This document shows, piece by piece, positions 16,855-26,131 of a DNA stretch of 64,000 bases. Source of the DNA: Devosia sp. MC521. GTDB taxonomy: Bacteria; Pseudomonadota; Alphaproteobacteria; Rhizobiales; Devosiaceae. The notes under the pieces are model-generated. The model was not told the DNA's origin. It saw only the letters and a program-made list of their open reading frames with translations, and ran no database searches. The stretch is taken from NCBI RefSeq assembly GCF_014127105.1, contig NZ_CP059902.1:1831001-1895000 (forward strand). Direction: 5' to 3'. The translations under genes were made by a program, and so were the position numbers. Positions within the stretch are counted from its first letter, which is position 1; each line of letters starts with the position of its first letter.

Positions 16855-19575
16855 ATGGCGACCAAGAGAATGCTGGTGGATGCCATCCACCCCGAAGAAA
16901 CTCGGATTGTAGTCACTGAAGGAAACCGTCTCGAAGAGTTCGATTTCGAATCGGCAACCCGCCGCCAGCTGCGCGGCAATATTTATCTAGCCAAGGTTAC
17001 TCGGGTTGAACCCAGCCTGCAGGCAGCCTTTGTTGAATATGGTGGCAATCGCCACGGCTTCCTCGCGTTCAGCGAAATCCACCCCGATTACTACCAGATC
17101 CCGGTAGCCGATCGCGAAGCCCTGCTGCTCGATGAAGAGACCAGCGAAGACGAACACTTCGAAGAAGCCGCGCCAGCGGCTAAAGCTGTTTCTGAAACAG
17201 AAACTTCGGCTGAAGCCGACGCAGACTCCGAAGGCGATGCCAGCCACATTGAGCAGGCACCAGCCAATACTGAGCCAGTCGAGTCCATCGGCGGCGCAGA
17301 CGCGCTTGAAGAAGTGCCAGAGCGTCGTCGCTCCAGCCACCAGCGCCGTCATCAGTATAAGATTCAAGAAGTTATCAAGCGCCGCCAGGTCATGCTGGTT
17401 CAGGTGGTCAAGGAAGAGCGCGGCAATAAGGGCGCTGCTCTCACCACCTACCTCTCGCTTGCTGGCCGTTATTCGGTGCTGATGCCAAACACCGCCCGTG
17501 GTGGTGGTATTTCGCGCAAGATTACCAACGCTGCTGATCGCAAGCGCCTCAAGGAGATCACCTCCGATCTCGAGGTGCCACAGGGCATGGGCGTCATCCT
17601 TCGCACAGCCGGTGCTTCGCGCACCAAGGCTGAAGTGAAGCGCGACTTTGAATATTTGATGCGCCTTTGGGAAAGTGTCCGCACGCTGACCCTTGAGAGC
17701 GAAGCGCCATGCCTCGTTTACGAAGAAGGTTCGCTGATCAAGCGCACCATTCGTGACCTCTATAACAAGGAGATCGATGAAGTTCTCGTGGCTGGCGACG
17801 CTGCCTTCCGCGAAGCCAAGGACTTCATGGCAATGATCATGCCGAGCCACGCTAAGAACGTGATGCTCTACAAGGATGATCAGCCGCTGTTCTCCAAGTA
17901 CGGCGTTGAAGCCCAGCTCGACCAGATGTTCTCTCCGGTCGTCACCCTGCCCTCCGGCGGCTACATCGTTATCAACCCAACCGAAGCGCTGGTCTCCATC
18001 GACGTGAACTCGGGTCGTTCGACCAAAGAGCACAACATCGAAGACACCGCTCTCCAGACCAATCTGGAAGCCTCCGACGAAGTGGCGCGCCAGCTGCGTC
18101 TGCGCGACCTTGCCGGTCTCATCGTTATCGACTTTATCGATATGATGGAAAACCGCTCGAACCGTGCTGTTGAGCGCCGTCTTAAGGACGCCCTCAAGGA
18201 CGATCGCGCGCGCATTCAGGTTGGCCGCATTTCGCACTTTGGCCTCATGGAAATGAGCCGTCAGCGCATCCGCTTTGGTGTTGTTGAAAGCTCGACCCAC
18301 AAGTGCCCAATCTGCGATGGCACGGGTCTGGTTCGTTCGACCGAAAGCCTAGCGCTGATGATCATGCGCCACATTGAAGAACACGTCATGCGCAAGCCTG
18401 GCCAGTCGATCAATGTCCGCGTTCCGGTCGAAGTCGCTCTCTACATTCTGAACTACAAGCGTGACACACTCACGCTGCTGGAAGCCCGCAACAATCTCTC
18501 CATCACCATTACGGCTGATGGCAAAATGACCGGCCACCAGTTCGCGATCGAAAAGGGCGAAACCCGCGTCGCGTCCTATGTTGATCAGCGCGCAGCAGCG
18601 CACGTGCGTGTCGACAGCGCCGTCATCGAAGACGCAGCGGACGAAGACGTCGCCGAAGCTGAAAGCGACGACGAAGAAGAAGAAATCCCGGCCAAGTCTG
18701 CCGACGCCGAAGAAGGCGAAGGCAATAATCGCCGTCGTCGTCGTCGCCGCCGTCGCGGTGAACGTGGCGAACGCAATGGCGACAGCAATCCTGCGGCGCA
18801 ACAGGTTGCGGCCAATGACGATGGTGAAGAAAGCGAAGAGGCAAGCGCCTCCGAAGCGACCCCATCTGAAGCGGAAGCAGCCGATGACGCGGATAGCGAA
18901 ACCCGCCGCCGCCGTCGCCGTGGCCGCCGTGGTGGTCGTCGCAACCGTCGTGACGGTGAAGCTGAAGCCGCACAGGCCATCGGCGAAGCTGTTGCTGCAG
19001 AGGTAAGCACGGTAGAAGCTGACATCGCACCAGAAGCAGATACCGCTTCTGAACCGACGCCAGTCCTCGAAGTCGCTGCCTCAGCACCACACGCTGAACC
19101 TGCGACACCTGCTGCTAGCGAAGCTCCGGCAAAGCCAAAGCGCACGCGCCGCAAGAAGGTCACCGAAACCGAAGAATCTGCACCAGCAGAAACCACTCCG
19201 GTCGATGCGACCCCAGCTGAGACAGCCGCTCCGGCCGCCGCCGAAGCAGAACCGGCTGAAAAGCCAAAGCGCAAATCTCGTGCGCGCAAGCCAAAGGCCG
19301 ACGCCGCTGATGCTGCGCCAGCGGCCGATGCGAGTGCAGCCGCTCCTTCCGTCGCTGAGGCCGCGCCCGTTGTCGCCGCGTCCGCTACAGAGGCCCCAGC
19401 GGACTCTGACAAGCCGAAGCGCAAGCCACGCGTGAAGAAGGAACTGCCGCCAGAAGGTCTGGTCGTCACTTCGTCCGCGCCTTCTGAGGCAGCAGCGCCA
19501 GAAATTGAGAACGCCGAAGCGCCCGGCGAAAAGAAGAAGGTCGGTTGGTGGCAGCGCCGCCTTGGCCTGAACTAA
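16855..19575 (+). CDS. rne: Ribonuclease E/G
   Basis: The 906-residue endoribonuclease degrades mRNA and processes rRNA and tRNA precursors. The start is ATG 16855 (MATKRMLVDAIHPEE) behind CGGAGC; an earlier in-frame start at 16819 is unlikely. The S1 domain (about 35-130) holds a long acidic insertion. The DNase I-like catalytic core has magnesium-site motifs in SIDVNSGR and VIDFIDMM. The zinc-link is CPICDGTG. The last 320 residues or so are disordered, alternating acidic stretches with Arg-rich blocks (NRRRRRRRRRGER, TRRRRRRGRRGGRRNRR) and KPKRK repeats, the likely RNA-binding and degradosome scaffold. Confidence 0.95.
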   Translation: MATKRMLVDAIHPEETRIVVTEGNRLEEFDFESATRRQLRGNIYLAKVTRVEPSLQAAFVEYGGNRHGFLAFSEIHPDYYQIPVADREALLLDEETSEDEHFEEAAPAAKAVSETETSAEADADSEGDASHIEQAPANTEPVESIGGADALEEVPERRRSSHQRRHQYKIQEVIKRRQVMLVQVVKEERGNKGAALTTYLSLAGRYSVLMPNTARGGGISRKITNAADRKRLKEITSDLEVPQGMGVILRTAGASRTKAEVKRDFEYLMRLWESVRTLTLESEAPCLVYEEGSLIKRTIRDLYNKEIDEVLVAGDAAFREAKDFMAMIMPSHAKNVMLYKDDQPLFSKYGVEAQLDQMFSPVVTLPSGGYIVINPTEALVSIDVNSGRSTKEHNIEDTALQTNLEASDEVARQLRLRDLAGLIVIDFIDMMENRSNRAVERRLKDALKDDRARIQVGRISHFGLMEMSRQRIRFGVVESSTHKCPICDGTGLVRSTESLALMIMRHIEEHVMRKPGQSINVRVPVEVALYILNYKRDTLTLLEARNNLSITITADGKMTGHQFAIEKGETRVASYVDQRAAAHVRVDSAVIEDAADEDVAEAESDDEEEEIPAKSADAEEGEGNNRRRRRRRRRGERGERNGDSNPAAQQVAANDDGEESEEASASEATPSEAEAADDADSETRRRRRRGRRGGRRNRRDGEAEAAQAIGEAVAAEVSTVEADIAPEADTASEPTPVLEVAASAPHAEPATPAASEAPAKPKRTRRKKVTETEESAPAETTPVDATPAETAAPAAAEAEPAEKPKRKSRARKPKADAADAAPAADASAAAPSVAEAAPVVAASATEAPADSDKPKRKPRVKKELPPEGLVVTSSAPSEAAAPEIENAEAPGEKKKVGWWQRRLGLN

Positions 19576-19580
19576 AACAC

Positions 19581-19612
19581 AAAGGGCGGTCTTCGGACCG
19601 CCCTTTCTTTAT
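19581..19612. terminator. Intrinsic terminator with UUCG tetraloop
   Basis: An 11-bp perfect stem AAAGGGCGGTC (19581-19591) and GACCGCCCTTT (19596-19606) closes a TTCG loop and ends in TTCTTT. It overlaps the stop of the convergent minus-strand gene. Confidence 0.9.
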
Positions 19613-20205
19613 GCCCTCTGCCCAATCGGCGCGGCGGATAGGAAGACTTCGCGCCGGACAACCGCTATTCCCTCTTTCACAGAGCGATGAATCGTAAGCC
19701 GGCTATGATCGAAATTCCCCTGCCGCCGCCCGGAGTACTGGTGCCCACTGGGCTCCATTCGGCGCCGGTCCGGGCCGAGATAATTGGCCGTTTCGATATA
19801 GAGCTGATCATTGCCAATCTGCGAGGTTAGACGCGACTGCAGAATGTGCTGATTTTCCGGCAAGCTAATGACATCGTCAAAGCCCATTTCGATATGGGCG
19901 AGGACGTCTTCGCTCGGGCCGTCGGGAAGGAAGGTAATGATAGGGGCAAAGCGGACCTGGTCCAAGCTTGATACCCTCAATTGCGCCAAGAGGCGCTGTT
20001 TCGCCGCGACGCTAATGTTGTAGTGAACAAGGAAGAAGACCACCAAGGGCTCATCATCAGAGCCGCCATCGACAGTGTCGTGGGAAACAACTTGGCCGAA
20101 GCCCATTTTCCGCGCCAATTGCATAAGCTCAACGTGACCGTGGGCCTCATTGGCCACAATGATCGCCTTACAGTTTCCCAGCATCGTCGGCACCACTTGT
20201 AGCAC
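19609..20205 (-). CDS. CheY-like receiver-type protein of unknown role
   Basis: The 198-residue soluble protein has an N-terminal region with receiver-domain pattern (MLGNCKAIIVANEAHG; LVVFFLVHYN; FAPIITFLPDG; GFDDVISLPE). A C-terminal extension carries NYLGPDRRRM, a segment I associate with alphaproteobacterial receiver-type proteins. The canonical phosphoacceptor Asp is not evident: FFLVHYN stands where a DxxMP-like block is expected. It may therefore be a degenerate receiver. It converges on rne and is probably a single-gene unit. Confidence 0.55.
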   Translation of the reverse strand: MLQVVPTMLGNCKAIIVANEAHGHVELMQLARKMGFGQVVSHDTVDGGSDDEPLVVFFLVHYNISVAAKQRLLAQLRVSSLDQVRFAPIITFLPDGPSEDVLAHIEMGFDDVISLPENQHILQSRLTSQIGNDQLYIETANYLGPDRRRMEPSGHQYSGRRQGNFDHSRLTIHRSVKEGIAVVRREVFLSAAPIGQRA

Positions 20206-20340
20206 TTTGGCTAGATCCTATGGGCTGTCGCAGATCCGATAGAGAAAGACTGTTGCGCTAAAAAAGTTCCAATCTCGCTAAAGCGACGTGAGGAGGCTCA
20301 GCCCGCCAGAATGTCGAAACATTCAGCGAGCTGTTTCATT

Positions 20341-20853
20341 TTAGGCCGTAAGGCCTTGATTATAATGGCGATAAACAACGTCCTCAGGATGTTGCCTTAC
20401 GCAGTTATCGTCACGCACCGCCCCCATGCGCTCGGCGAGCTTAATCGAGCCCGCATTGCGGTCATCGATATAGCTCACGAGGTCCGGCAGCTTGAGGGCA
20501 TCAAAGGCCCAAGAGCGGAACGCCAGCGCCGCCTCGAAGGCATAGCCCTGCCCCTCATGCCCGTCGTAAAGCATCCAGCCGAGCTCTTTTTCCGGATAAA
20601 ACGGACCGGCATTAATCCCGAGTTCGCCGATGCATTGGCCGGTGGATTTGAGCTCGATCATCAACGAGCCATGCCCATACATCTGCCACAGCGCTAAGCC
20701 GTGACAGAACATGCCCCAAGCAGCCTTCTTGTCGAATGGTCCGCCCATGAACTCGGCCCGCTCCGACGCCATCAACTCGGCATAGGCCGGAAAATCCCCG
20801 GCCCGCGGCTCACGCAGGATCAGTCGTTCTGTTTCGATTGTGGGTATAGCCAC
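20341..20853 (-). CDS. GNAT-family N-acetyltransferase
   Basis: The 170-residue protein is of the RimJ/RimL-like GNAT type (Acetyltransf_3). It starts TIETERLILREPRAGDF, has the ELGWMLYDGHEGQGYAFEA acetyl-CoA-binding region with its G-x-G-x-A-type loop, and ends with NAGSIKLAERMGA. The substrate may be a protein N-terminus or small amine and cannot be told. Its start is 10 bases after the aminotransferase stop, so it is the second gene of a minus-strand pair. Confidence 0.88.
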   Translation of the reverse strand: MAIPTIETERLILREPRAGDFPAYAELMASERAEFMGGPFDKKAAWGMFCHGLALWQMYGHGSLMIELKSTGQCIGELGINAGPFYPEKELGWMLYDGHEGQGYAFEAALAFRSWAFDALKLPDLVSYIDDRNAGSIKLAERMGAVRDDNCVRQHPEDVVYRHYNQGLTA

Positions 20854-20863
20854 GCGCCCCTCC

Positions 20864-22009
20864 TCACTTCAAATAGGTCCGCATCCGCACGAGTGCCTCC
20901 TCGACACTGGCGCGGGTGCCAGCAAAGCTGAACCGAACGAACCGATTGCCGTCGACACGGTCAAAATCGATCCCCGGCGTTGCCGCGACACCAATGGCGT
21001 CGAGCATTTTCTCGCAGAATTTCATCGAGTTATTGGAGAATTTCTCAATGCCCGCATAAGCGTAAAACGCGCCGTCGCTGTCATGCGGCAGCGAGAAGCC
21101 GATCTCGCGGAGCCCATTGAACAGGACATCGCGCGTTGCCGCGTAGCCCGCCTTTTGCTCTTCGGAATAGTCGACTTCGCCAAGGGCGACAGTTGCCGCA
21201 ATCTGGCTGAGGGTCGGCGCGGAAATGAAGAGGTTCTGCTGCAAAATTTCAGCGCGACGCACCAAGGCTTCGGGCATGACCATCCAGCCAATGCGCCAAC
21301 CCGTCATGCAATAGTATTTTGAGAAGCTATTGATAATAATGGCGTTCTGCGTGAGCTCCAAGGCACTGACGCATGGCCCGGTGTAGTCGAGACCGTGGTA
21401 GATCTCGTCTGAAATTAGGGTGACACCCAGCTTTTCGCAGGTGGCGATGATTTCGGCCAATTGCTCACGCGACACACACGCGCCTGTCGGATTGGCCGGG
21501 CTGGCGAACAGCAGTCCGTCAAATTTTTCGCGGGCGTAGGCGGCCTCAATATCGGCGCCAGTCAACCGCCAGCCGTTCTCGGCTGTGAGCGGGATTTCGG
21601 CAATGCCAAAGCCCAAGCCAAACAAGGTATTGATATAGGCCGGATAGCCGGGACGGGTGATGGCAATGCGTGCGCCGGGCTTGAAGGCCGTGTGGAAGGC
21701 CAGAATAAAACCTGCCGAAGAGCCCATGGTCGCCAGGATCAGTTCAGGATCAACGGCGACGCCGTGATTGCGCTGGTAATAGGCGGCAAGCCCTTCGCGC
21801 AGCTCAAGCAAGCCCTTAGCATTGGTATAGCCCTGCGGATTTTCGACGGCCTTGGCCACAGCCGCGCGCACGGCTGGCGCAGGGGCCGATCCCGGTTCGC
21901 CAACTTCCAAATGGCAGACTGTGCGTCCCTGCCCTTCAAGCAGCTTGGCCTGCTTGAGAATATCCATGGCGAAGAACGGCATTAGCCCGTCAGCAGCAGT
22001 CGAAGTCAT
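20864..22009 (-). CDS. Class I/II PLP-dependent aminotransferase
   Basis: The predicted 381-residue fold-type I aminotransferase resembles aspartate/aromatic enzymes. The PLP-binding lysine sits in INSFSKYYCMTGWRIGW; other conserved parts are PANPTG, SDEIYHGLDY, and RFSFAGT at the end. I choose ATG 22009 (MTSTAADGLMPF) because GGAGG precedes it by 5 bases; the longer frame to 22060 lacks a site. It transfers amino groups between amino acids and 2-oxo acids; the substrate is not resolved. It is first in a pair with the GNAT gene. Confidence 0.88.
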   Translation of the reverse strand: MTSTAADGLMPFFAMDILKQAKLLEGQGRTVCHLEVGEPGSAPAPAVRAAVAKAVENPQGYTNAKGLLELREGLAAYYQRNHGVAVDPELILATMGSSAGFILAFHTAFKPGARIAITRPGYPAYINTLFGLGFGIAEIPLTAENGWRLTGADIEAAYAREKFDGLLFASPANPTGACVSREQLAEIIATCEKLGVTLISDEIYHGLDYTGPCVSALELTQNAIIINSFSKYYCMTGWRIGWMVMPEALVRRAEILQQNLFISAPTLSQIAATVALGEVDYSEEQKAGYAATRDVLFNGLREIGFSLPHDSDGAFYAYAGIEKFSNNSMKFCEKMLDAIGVAATPGIDFDRVDGNRFVRFSFAGTRASVEEALVRMRTYLK

Positions 22010-22161
22010 GAGGCCTCCAGAAATTACACTGGTGCTAGCCCGCCCCGAACAGCGCTTCAACCGAAATGATCGACTTGACCTTCACTTCGCCATCATGGGT
22101 ACGCATCACCATAGTCCTCTGCTAAAAGCAGTGAACTGAATCAGCGCCCTGAGGAACATCC

Positions 22162-23022
22162 ATGGCTAGGACGACGATTACTCTCACCGCTCTCGCTGGT
22201 GTTTTGGCTGGAGCCTTGGGCTGGGCCGTCATTGATCGTCCCGCTGCGGCTCTTCCAGAGGCCGAGCTGCGCGCCGTGGTCGAGAGTGTTGTCACCGCAA
22301 AGCTGGCCGACGCCCTGCCAGCGCCACAAGTTCTCTCGCCGCCGCCACTCGACGCAGGTTTCCTCAATCCGATGATTGAAGACTATCTGATGCAAAACCC
22401 CACGGTTCTGCGCCGCATGGTGGCGAATTTGGAGGCCACAGAGCGCACCGAGGCCATGGCCAAGGCCGAAGAAGGTCTCGCAGCCAATGCGGACCTTATC
22501 TACAACGCCCCCAATCAAGTGGTGCTCGGCAATCCTGATGGCGACGTCACGCTGGTCGAGTTCTTCGACTACAATTGCGGCTACTGCCGCAAGGCGATGC
22601 CAGACCTCGTGACGCTGATGGCCGAAGACCCCAATTTGCGCGTCATCCTCAAAGAGCTTCCAATCCTTTCGGACGATTCCGTCGATGCGGCCCGAATTGG
22701 CGTTCTCGTTGCCGAGTCGGATGCCGACTACTGGACCTTCCACGAGGCGCTCTACACAGCCCGCGGTAAAGTGACCAAAGATACCGCCATTGCCGCAGCC
22801 CGTGGCCTTGGCTTGTCACCTGTCGATCTCGAACTTCGCATGAAGGACGAGAGCGTCGCCACAGTCCTTCAGGATTCCTATAAGGTTGCCCAAGCATTGG
22901 GTATTTCGGGAACACCTGCTTATATCATCGGCAATGAAATCATCCCTGGCGCCATAGGCGTCGATGCATTGCGGGAACGAATTGCAAACATGCGCGAATG
23001 CGGTAAGGCACAGTGTGTTTAA
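22162..23022 (+). CDS. DsbA-family periplasmic thiol-disulfide oxidoreductase
   Basis: The 286-residue protein has an N-terminal signal or anchor (8-31), a helical spacer, then a thioredoxin fold with active site C139-G-Y-C142 in FFDYNCGYCRKAM and the cis-proline loop SGTPAYIIG. It resembles the Com1/BdbD type, which catalyses disulfide formation or isomerisation in the periplasm. A cysteine near the C-terminus (RECGKAQCV) is an extra pair. The gene stands alone, 69 bases before aroQ. Confidence 0.9.
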   Translation: MARTTITLTALAGVLAGALGWAVIDRPAAALPEAELRAVVESVVTAKLADALPAPQVLSPPPLDAGFLNPMIEDYLMQNPTVLRRMVANLEATERTEAMAKAEEGLAANADLIYNAPNQVVLGNPDGDVTLVEFFDYNCGYCRKAMPDLVTLMAEDPNLRVILKELPILSDDSVDAARIGVLVAESDADYWTFHEALYTARGKVTKDTAIAAARGLGLSPVDLELRMKDESVATVLQDSYKVAQALGISGTPAYIIGNEIIPGAIGVDALRERIANMRECGKAQCV

Positions 23023-23115
23023 AACCGGCCAACGCCGTTTTCCTTGGCGTTTTCGGTGCATTTCGTATAACCGCCCTTGCAGCTACTATGAATGGCAATG
23101 CACAAGACTAAGATC

Positions 23116-23553
23116 ATGACGAAACGCGTTCTTGTCCTCAATGGCCCGAACCTCAACCTGCTCGGCACGCGCGAGCCGGGGACCTATGGCTCGGAAACTC
23201 TCAAAGACATTGAGAACCTTTGTCTCGCGACTGCAAAAGACGCGGGCATAGCTATCGATTTTCGTCAGTCTAACCACGAAGGTGAGCTGGTCACCTGGAT
23301 TCAAGATGCCCGGAAAACGGCCGACGGCATTTTGATAAACCCAGCCGCTTATTCCCACACCTCAGTCGCCATCCACGATGCCTTACGCGCCGTGGCCCTT
23401 CCGGTGGCTGAAGTTCACTTGAGCAATATCCATCAGCGCGAAAGTTTCCGACATCATTCCTATGTGTCGTCGGTGGCTTTCGGCGTTATTTGCGGCTTTG
23501 GCGCACTTGGATATAAACTGGCCCTCATGGCCTTGGCCGACAAACTCAAATAA
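23116..23553 (+). CDS. aroQ: Type II 3-dehydroquinate dehydratase
   Basis: The enzyme catalyses the third step of the shikimate pathway. Motifs are [15 protein letters not shown], the active-site Tyr in [15 protein letters not shown], the catalytic His in [11 protein letters not shown], and RHHSYVS. From ATG 23116 it is 145 residues, the normal length; in-frame ATGs at 23092 and 23098 would add 6-8 residues and neither has a clear ribosome site. It heads a run aroQ-accB-accC-aat on the plus strand, with accB 33 bases downstream. Confidence 0.95.
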   Translation: MTKRVLVLNGPNLNLLGTREPGTYGSETLKDIENLCLATAKDAGIAIDFRQSNHEGELVTWIQDARKTADGILINPAAYSHTSVAIHDALRAVALPVAEVHLSNIHQRESFRHHSYVSSVAFGVICGFGALGYKLALMALADKLK

Positions 23554-23586
23554 CGCTTCAACGCGAGAAGCGGGAGACCGACAAGA

Positions 23587-24078
23587 ATGACCAAGTCATC
23601 GTCAGTGGATCAGGATCTGATCCGCGCCATCGCCGAACTCCTCAACAAGGAAAACCTTGCTGAGATCGAAATCGAACAGGACGAAATGCGCATCCGCGTA
23701 ACCCGTTCCTATCCGAACGAAGCTCCCGTCTATGCTCAGGCGCCGATCCAGTACGCAGCGCCAGCTCCGGCCGCTGCTGCACCGGCAGCGCCTGCTGGCT
23801 CCGTCCCAGCCGCTGCGCCGAAGGCAGAAGATCTGGCATCGAACCCAGGTACGCTGACCTCCCCAATGGTTGGCACTGCTTACTTGGCTCCCGAGCCAGG
23901 CAAGCCAGCATTCGCTGCTATCGGCACCAAGGTTTCTGAAGGTCAGACCGTCCTCATCATCGAAGCGATGAAGACCATGAACCAGATCCCAGCACACCGC
24001 TCCGGCACCATCACCCGCATTCTGGTCGAGGATGCTCAGCCCGTTGAATATGGCGAGCCGCTCGTCGTCATCGAGTAA
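23587..24078 (+). CDS. accB: Biotin carboxyl carrier protein of acetyl-CoA carboxylase
   Basis: The 163-residue BCCP has an N-terminal region, an Ala/Pro-rich flexible linker (about 55-80), and a biotinyl domain with the biotinylated lysine in IEAMKTMN and the thumb-like [14 protein letters not shown] segment. It carries carboxybiotin from AccC to the carboxyltransferase, the first step of fatty acid synthesis. It is 10 bases upstream of accC in the classic accBC pair. Confidence 0.96.
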   Translation: MTKSSSVDQDLIRAIAELLNKENLAEIEIEQDEMRIRVTRSYPNEAPVYAQAPIQYAAPAPAAAAPAAPAGSVPAAAPKAEDLASNPGTLTSPMVGTAYLAPEPGKPAFAAIGTKVSEGQTVLIIEAMKTMNQIPAHRSGTITRILVEDAQPVEYGEPLVVIE

Positions 24079-24088
24079 GGGGGCGACC

Positions 24089-25435
24089 ATGTTCCAGAAA
24101 GTCCTGATCGCCAATCGCGGTGAAATCGCGCTGCGCATTCTGCGCGCGTGTAAGGAATTGGGTATTCAGACCGTGGCGGTTCACTCCACGGCTGACGCCA
24201 ATGCCATGCACGTTCGCCTTGCGGACGAAAGCGTCTGTATAGGCCCGAACGCCGCCAAGGACAGCTATCTCAACATTCCAGCTATCATGGCTGCATGTGA
24301 GATCACTGGCGCCGACGCTGTGCACCCGGGCTATGGTTTCCTTTCGGAAAACGCGCGCTTCGCCAAGATCCTCTCCGAGCACAACGTCACCTTCATCGGC
24401 CCCTCGTCGCACCATATCGAAATCATGGGCGACAAGATCACCGCAAAGAAGACCGCTGTTGAGCTTGGCATTCCAGTTGTTCCGGGTTCTGCCGGTGCCG
24501 TGGAAACCGAAGAACAGGCCCTCGAAGATGCACGTCGCATCGGCTATCCGGTCCTGATCAAGGCAACCGCTGGTGGCGGTGGTCGTGGCATGAAGGTGGC
24601 GCAGACTGAAGCTGACCTGCTGGTCGCTTGGTCCACTGCCCGCTCGGAAGCCAAGGCCGCGTTTGGCAATGACTCTGTGTACATGGAAAAGTACCTGGGC
24701 AAGCCACGCCACATCGAAGTTCAGATCCTGGGCGACGGTCAGGGCAATGCCGTGCACCTCGGCGTGCGCGATTGCTCGCTCCAGCGTCGTCACCAGAAGG
24801 TCTGGGAAGAAGCTGGTGGCCCGACCATCAAGCCGGAAGAACGTGACGAGATCGGCGAAATTTGTGCTGCCGCTATGCGCAAGCTCAAGTACTCCGGCGC
24901 TGGCACGATCGAGTTCCTCTACGAAAACGGCGAGTTCTATTTCATTGAAATGAACACCCGCCTGCAGGTGGAGCATCCGGTCACCGAACGCATCACCGGC
25001 ATCGACCTCGTGTACGAACAGATCCGCGTTGCTTCGGGCGAAAAGCTCTCGATGACGCAGGATCAGGTCAAGTTCACTGGCCATGCGATCGAAGTGCGTA
25101 TCAACGCCGAAGATCCGCAGACCTTTGCGCCGTCACCCGGCACGATCACCTTCTACCACCCCGCTGGTGGCGTTGGTGTGCGCGTCGATAGCGCCGTCTA
25201 CCAGGGCTACAAGATCCCGCCCTATTATGACTCGCTGATCGGAAAGCTGATCGTTTACGGTCGCACCCGCGAAGAATGCCTGCAACGTCTGCGCCGTGCG
25301 GTTGATGAATTCGTCATCGATGGCGTCAAGACCACCCTCCCGCTCTTCCAGCGCCTGATCAAGGAAGCCGATATTCAAAACGGCAACTACGACATCCATT
25401 GGCTGGAAAAGTTCTTGGCTGAGAACAAGGTCTAA
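24089..25435 (+). CDS. accC: Biotin carboxylase subunit of acetyl-CoA carboxylase
   Basis: The 448-residue ATP-grasp enzyme carboxylates biotin on AccB with bicarbonate and ATP. The start is ATG 24089 (MFQKVLIANRGEIA) behind AAGGGGGCG; the longer frame from 24032 lies inside accB. Motifs are HPGYGFLSEN, the glycine-rich ATP loop TAGGGGRGMK, and the catalytic EMNTRLQVEHPVTE. Length matches the family. A small hairpin AGGGGCG/CGCCCCT lies between it and aat. Confidence 0.96.
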   Translation: MFQKVLIANRGEIALRILRACKELGIQTVAVHSTADANAMHVRLADESVCIGPNAAKDSYLNIPAIMAACEITGADAVHPGYGFLSENARFAKILSEHNVTFIGPSSHHIEIMGDKITAKKTAVELGIPVVPGSAGAVETEEQALEDARRIGYPVLIKATAGGGGRGMKVAQTEADLLVAWSTARSEAKAAFGNDSVYMEKYLGKPRHIEVQILGDGQGNAVHLGVRDCSLQRRHQKVWEEAGGPTIKPEERDEIGEICAAAMRKLKYSGAGTIEFLYENGEFYFIEMNTRLQVEHPVTERITGIDLVYEQIRVASGEKLSMTQDQVKFTGHAIEVRINAEDPQTFAPSPGTITFYHPAGGVGVRVDSAVYQGYKIPPYYDSLIGKLIVYGRTREECLQRLRRAVDEFVIDGVKTTLPLFQRLIKEADIQNGNYDIHWLEKFLAENKV

Positions 25436-25474
25436 TCATTTGAGGGGCGCGCAAGCGCCCCTTATCATATTCCC

Positions 25475-26131
25475 ATGACCGACCCTCAAGACCCGTTCGA
25501 CATCGAACTCACTCCAGAACTGATCATCCGCGCCTATTGCTCGGGCATATTTCCGATGGCGGAAGATGCTACCGATGAGAACGTCTTTTGGGTGTCTCCA
25601 GAAGAGCGCGGCATCATTCCGCTCAAGAAGTTCCACGCCTCCAAATCCCTCCGTAAAACCATGCGGAAATCGGGCTGGACCATTCGCGTCGATAGTGATT
25701 GGGACGGCATTCTCGATGGCTGTTCCACTGTCGGCAAAGATCGACATTCGACTTGGATCAACTCGACCATTCGCTCCGTCTATGGCGAGCTATTTGAGCG
25801 CGGCATTGCCCATACGGTTGAGGTTTGGGACGGCGAGCAATTGGTTGGTGGACTTTATGGTCTCGCCATTGGCGGCGCCTTCTTCGGCGAGAGCATGTTC
25901 CATCGTCAAACTGACGCTTCAAAAGCGGCTATGGCCCATCTTGTGGAACGCCTCCGCGCGGGAAATTTCGTTCTCCTCGACACCCAATTCCTCACGCCAC
26001 ATCTAGCCTCGCTAGGCGGAATTGAGATACCACGCGAAGACTATGAGGAACGCTTGGCTAAATCTCTCGAACACATGGGAGATTGGTGGGCATGGGAAGA
26101 AATAGATGAGCAAACCGACCGACCTGCCTGA
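25475..26131 (+). CDS. aat: Leucyl/phenylalanyl-tRNA-protein transferase
   Basis: The 218-residue enzyme adds Leu or Phe from tRNA to proteins with N-terminal Lys or Arg, creating N-degrons for ClpS-ClpAP. Family blocks are AYCSGIFPMAED, ERGIIPLKKFHASKSLRKT, GGLYGLAIGGAFFGESMF and LDTQFLTPHLASLGG. It follows accC by 39 bases. Its last 26 bases overlap the next gene. The order accC-aat is common in alphaproteobacteria. Confidence 0.95.
   Translation: MTDPQDPFDIELTPELIIRAYCSGIFPMAEDATDENVFWVSPEERGIIPLKKFHASKSLRKTMRKSGWTIRVDSDWDGILDGCSTVGKDRHSTWINSTIRSVYGELFERGIAHTVEVWDGEQLVGGLYGLAIGGAFFGESMFHRQTDASKAAMAHLVERLRAGNFVLLDTQFLTPHLASLGGIEIPREDYEERLAKSLEHMGDWWAWEEIDEQTDRPA

Noticed and set aside
16987..18300. 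437-residue minus-strand frame opposite rne
   Set aside because: Antisense shadow; no ribosome site or family pattern.
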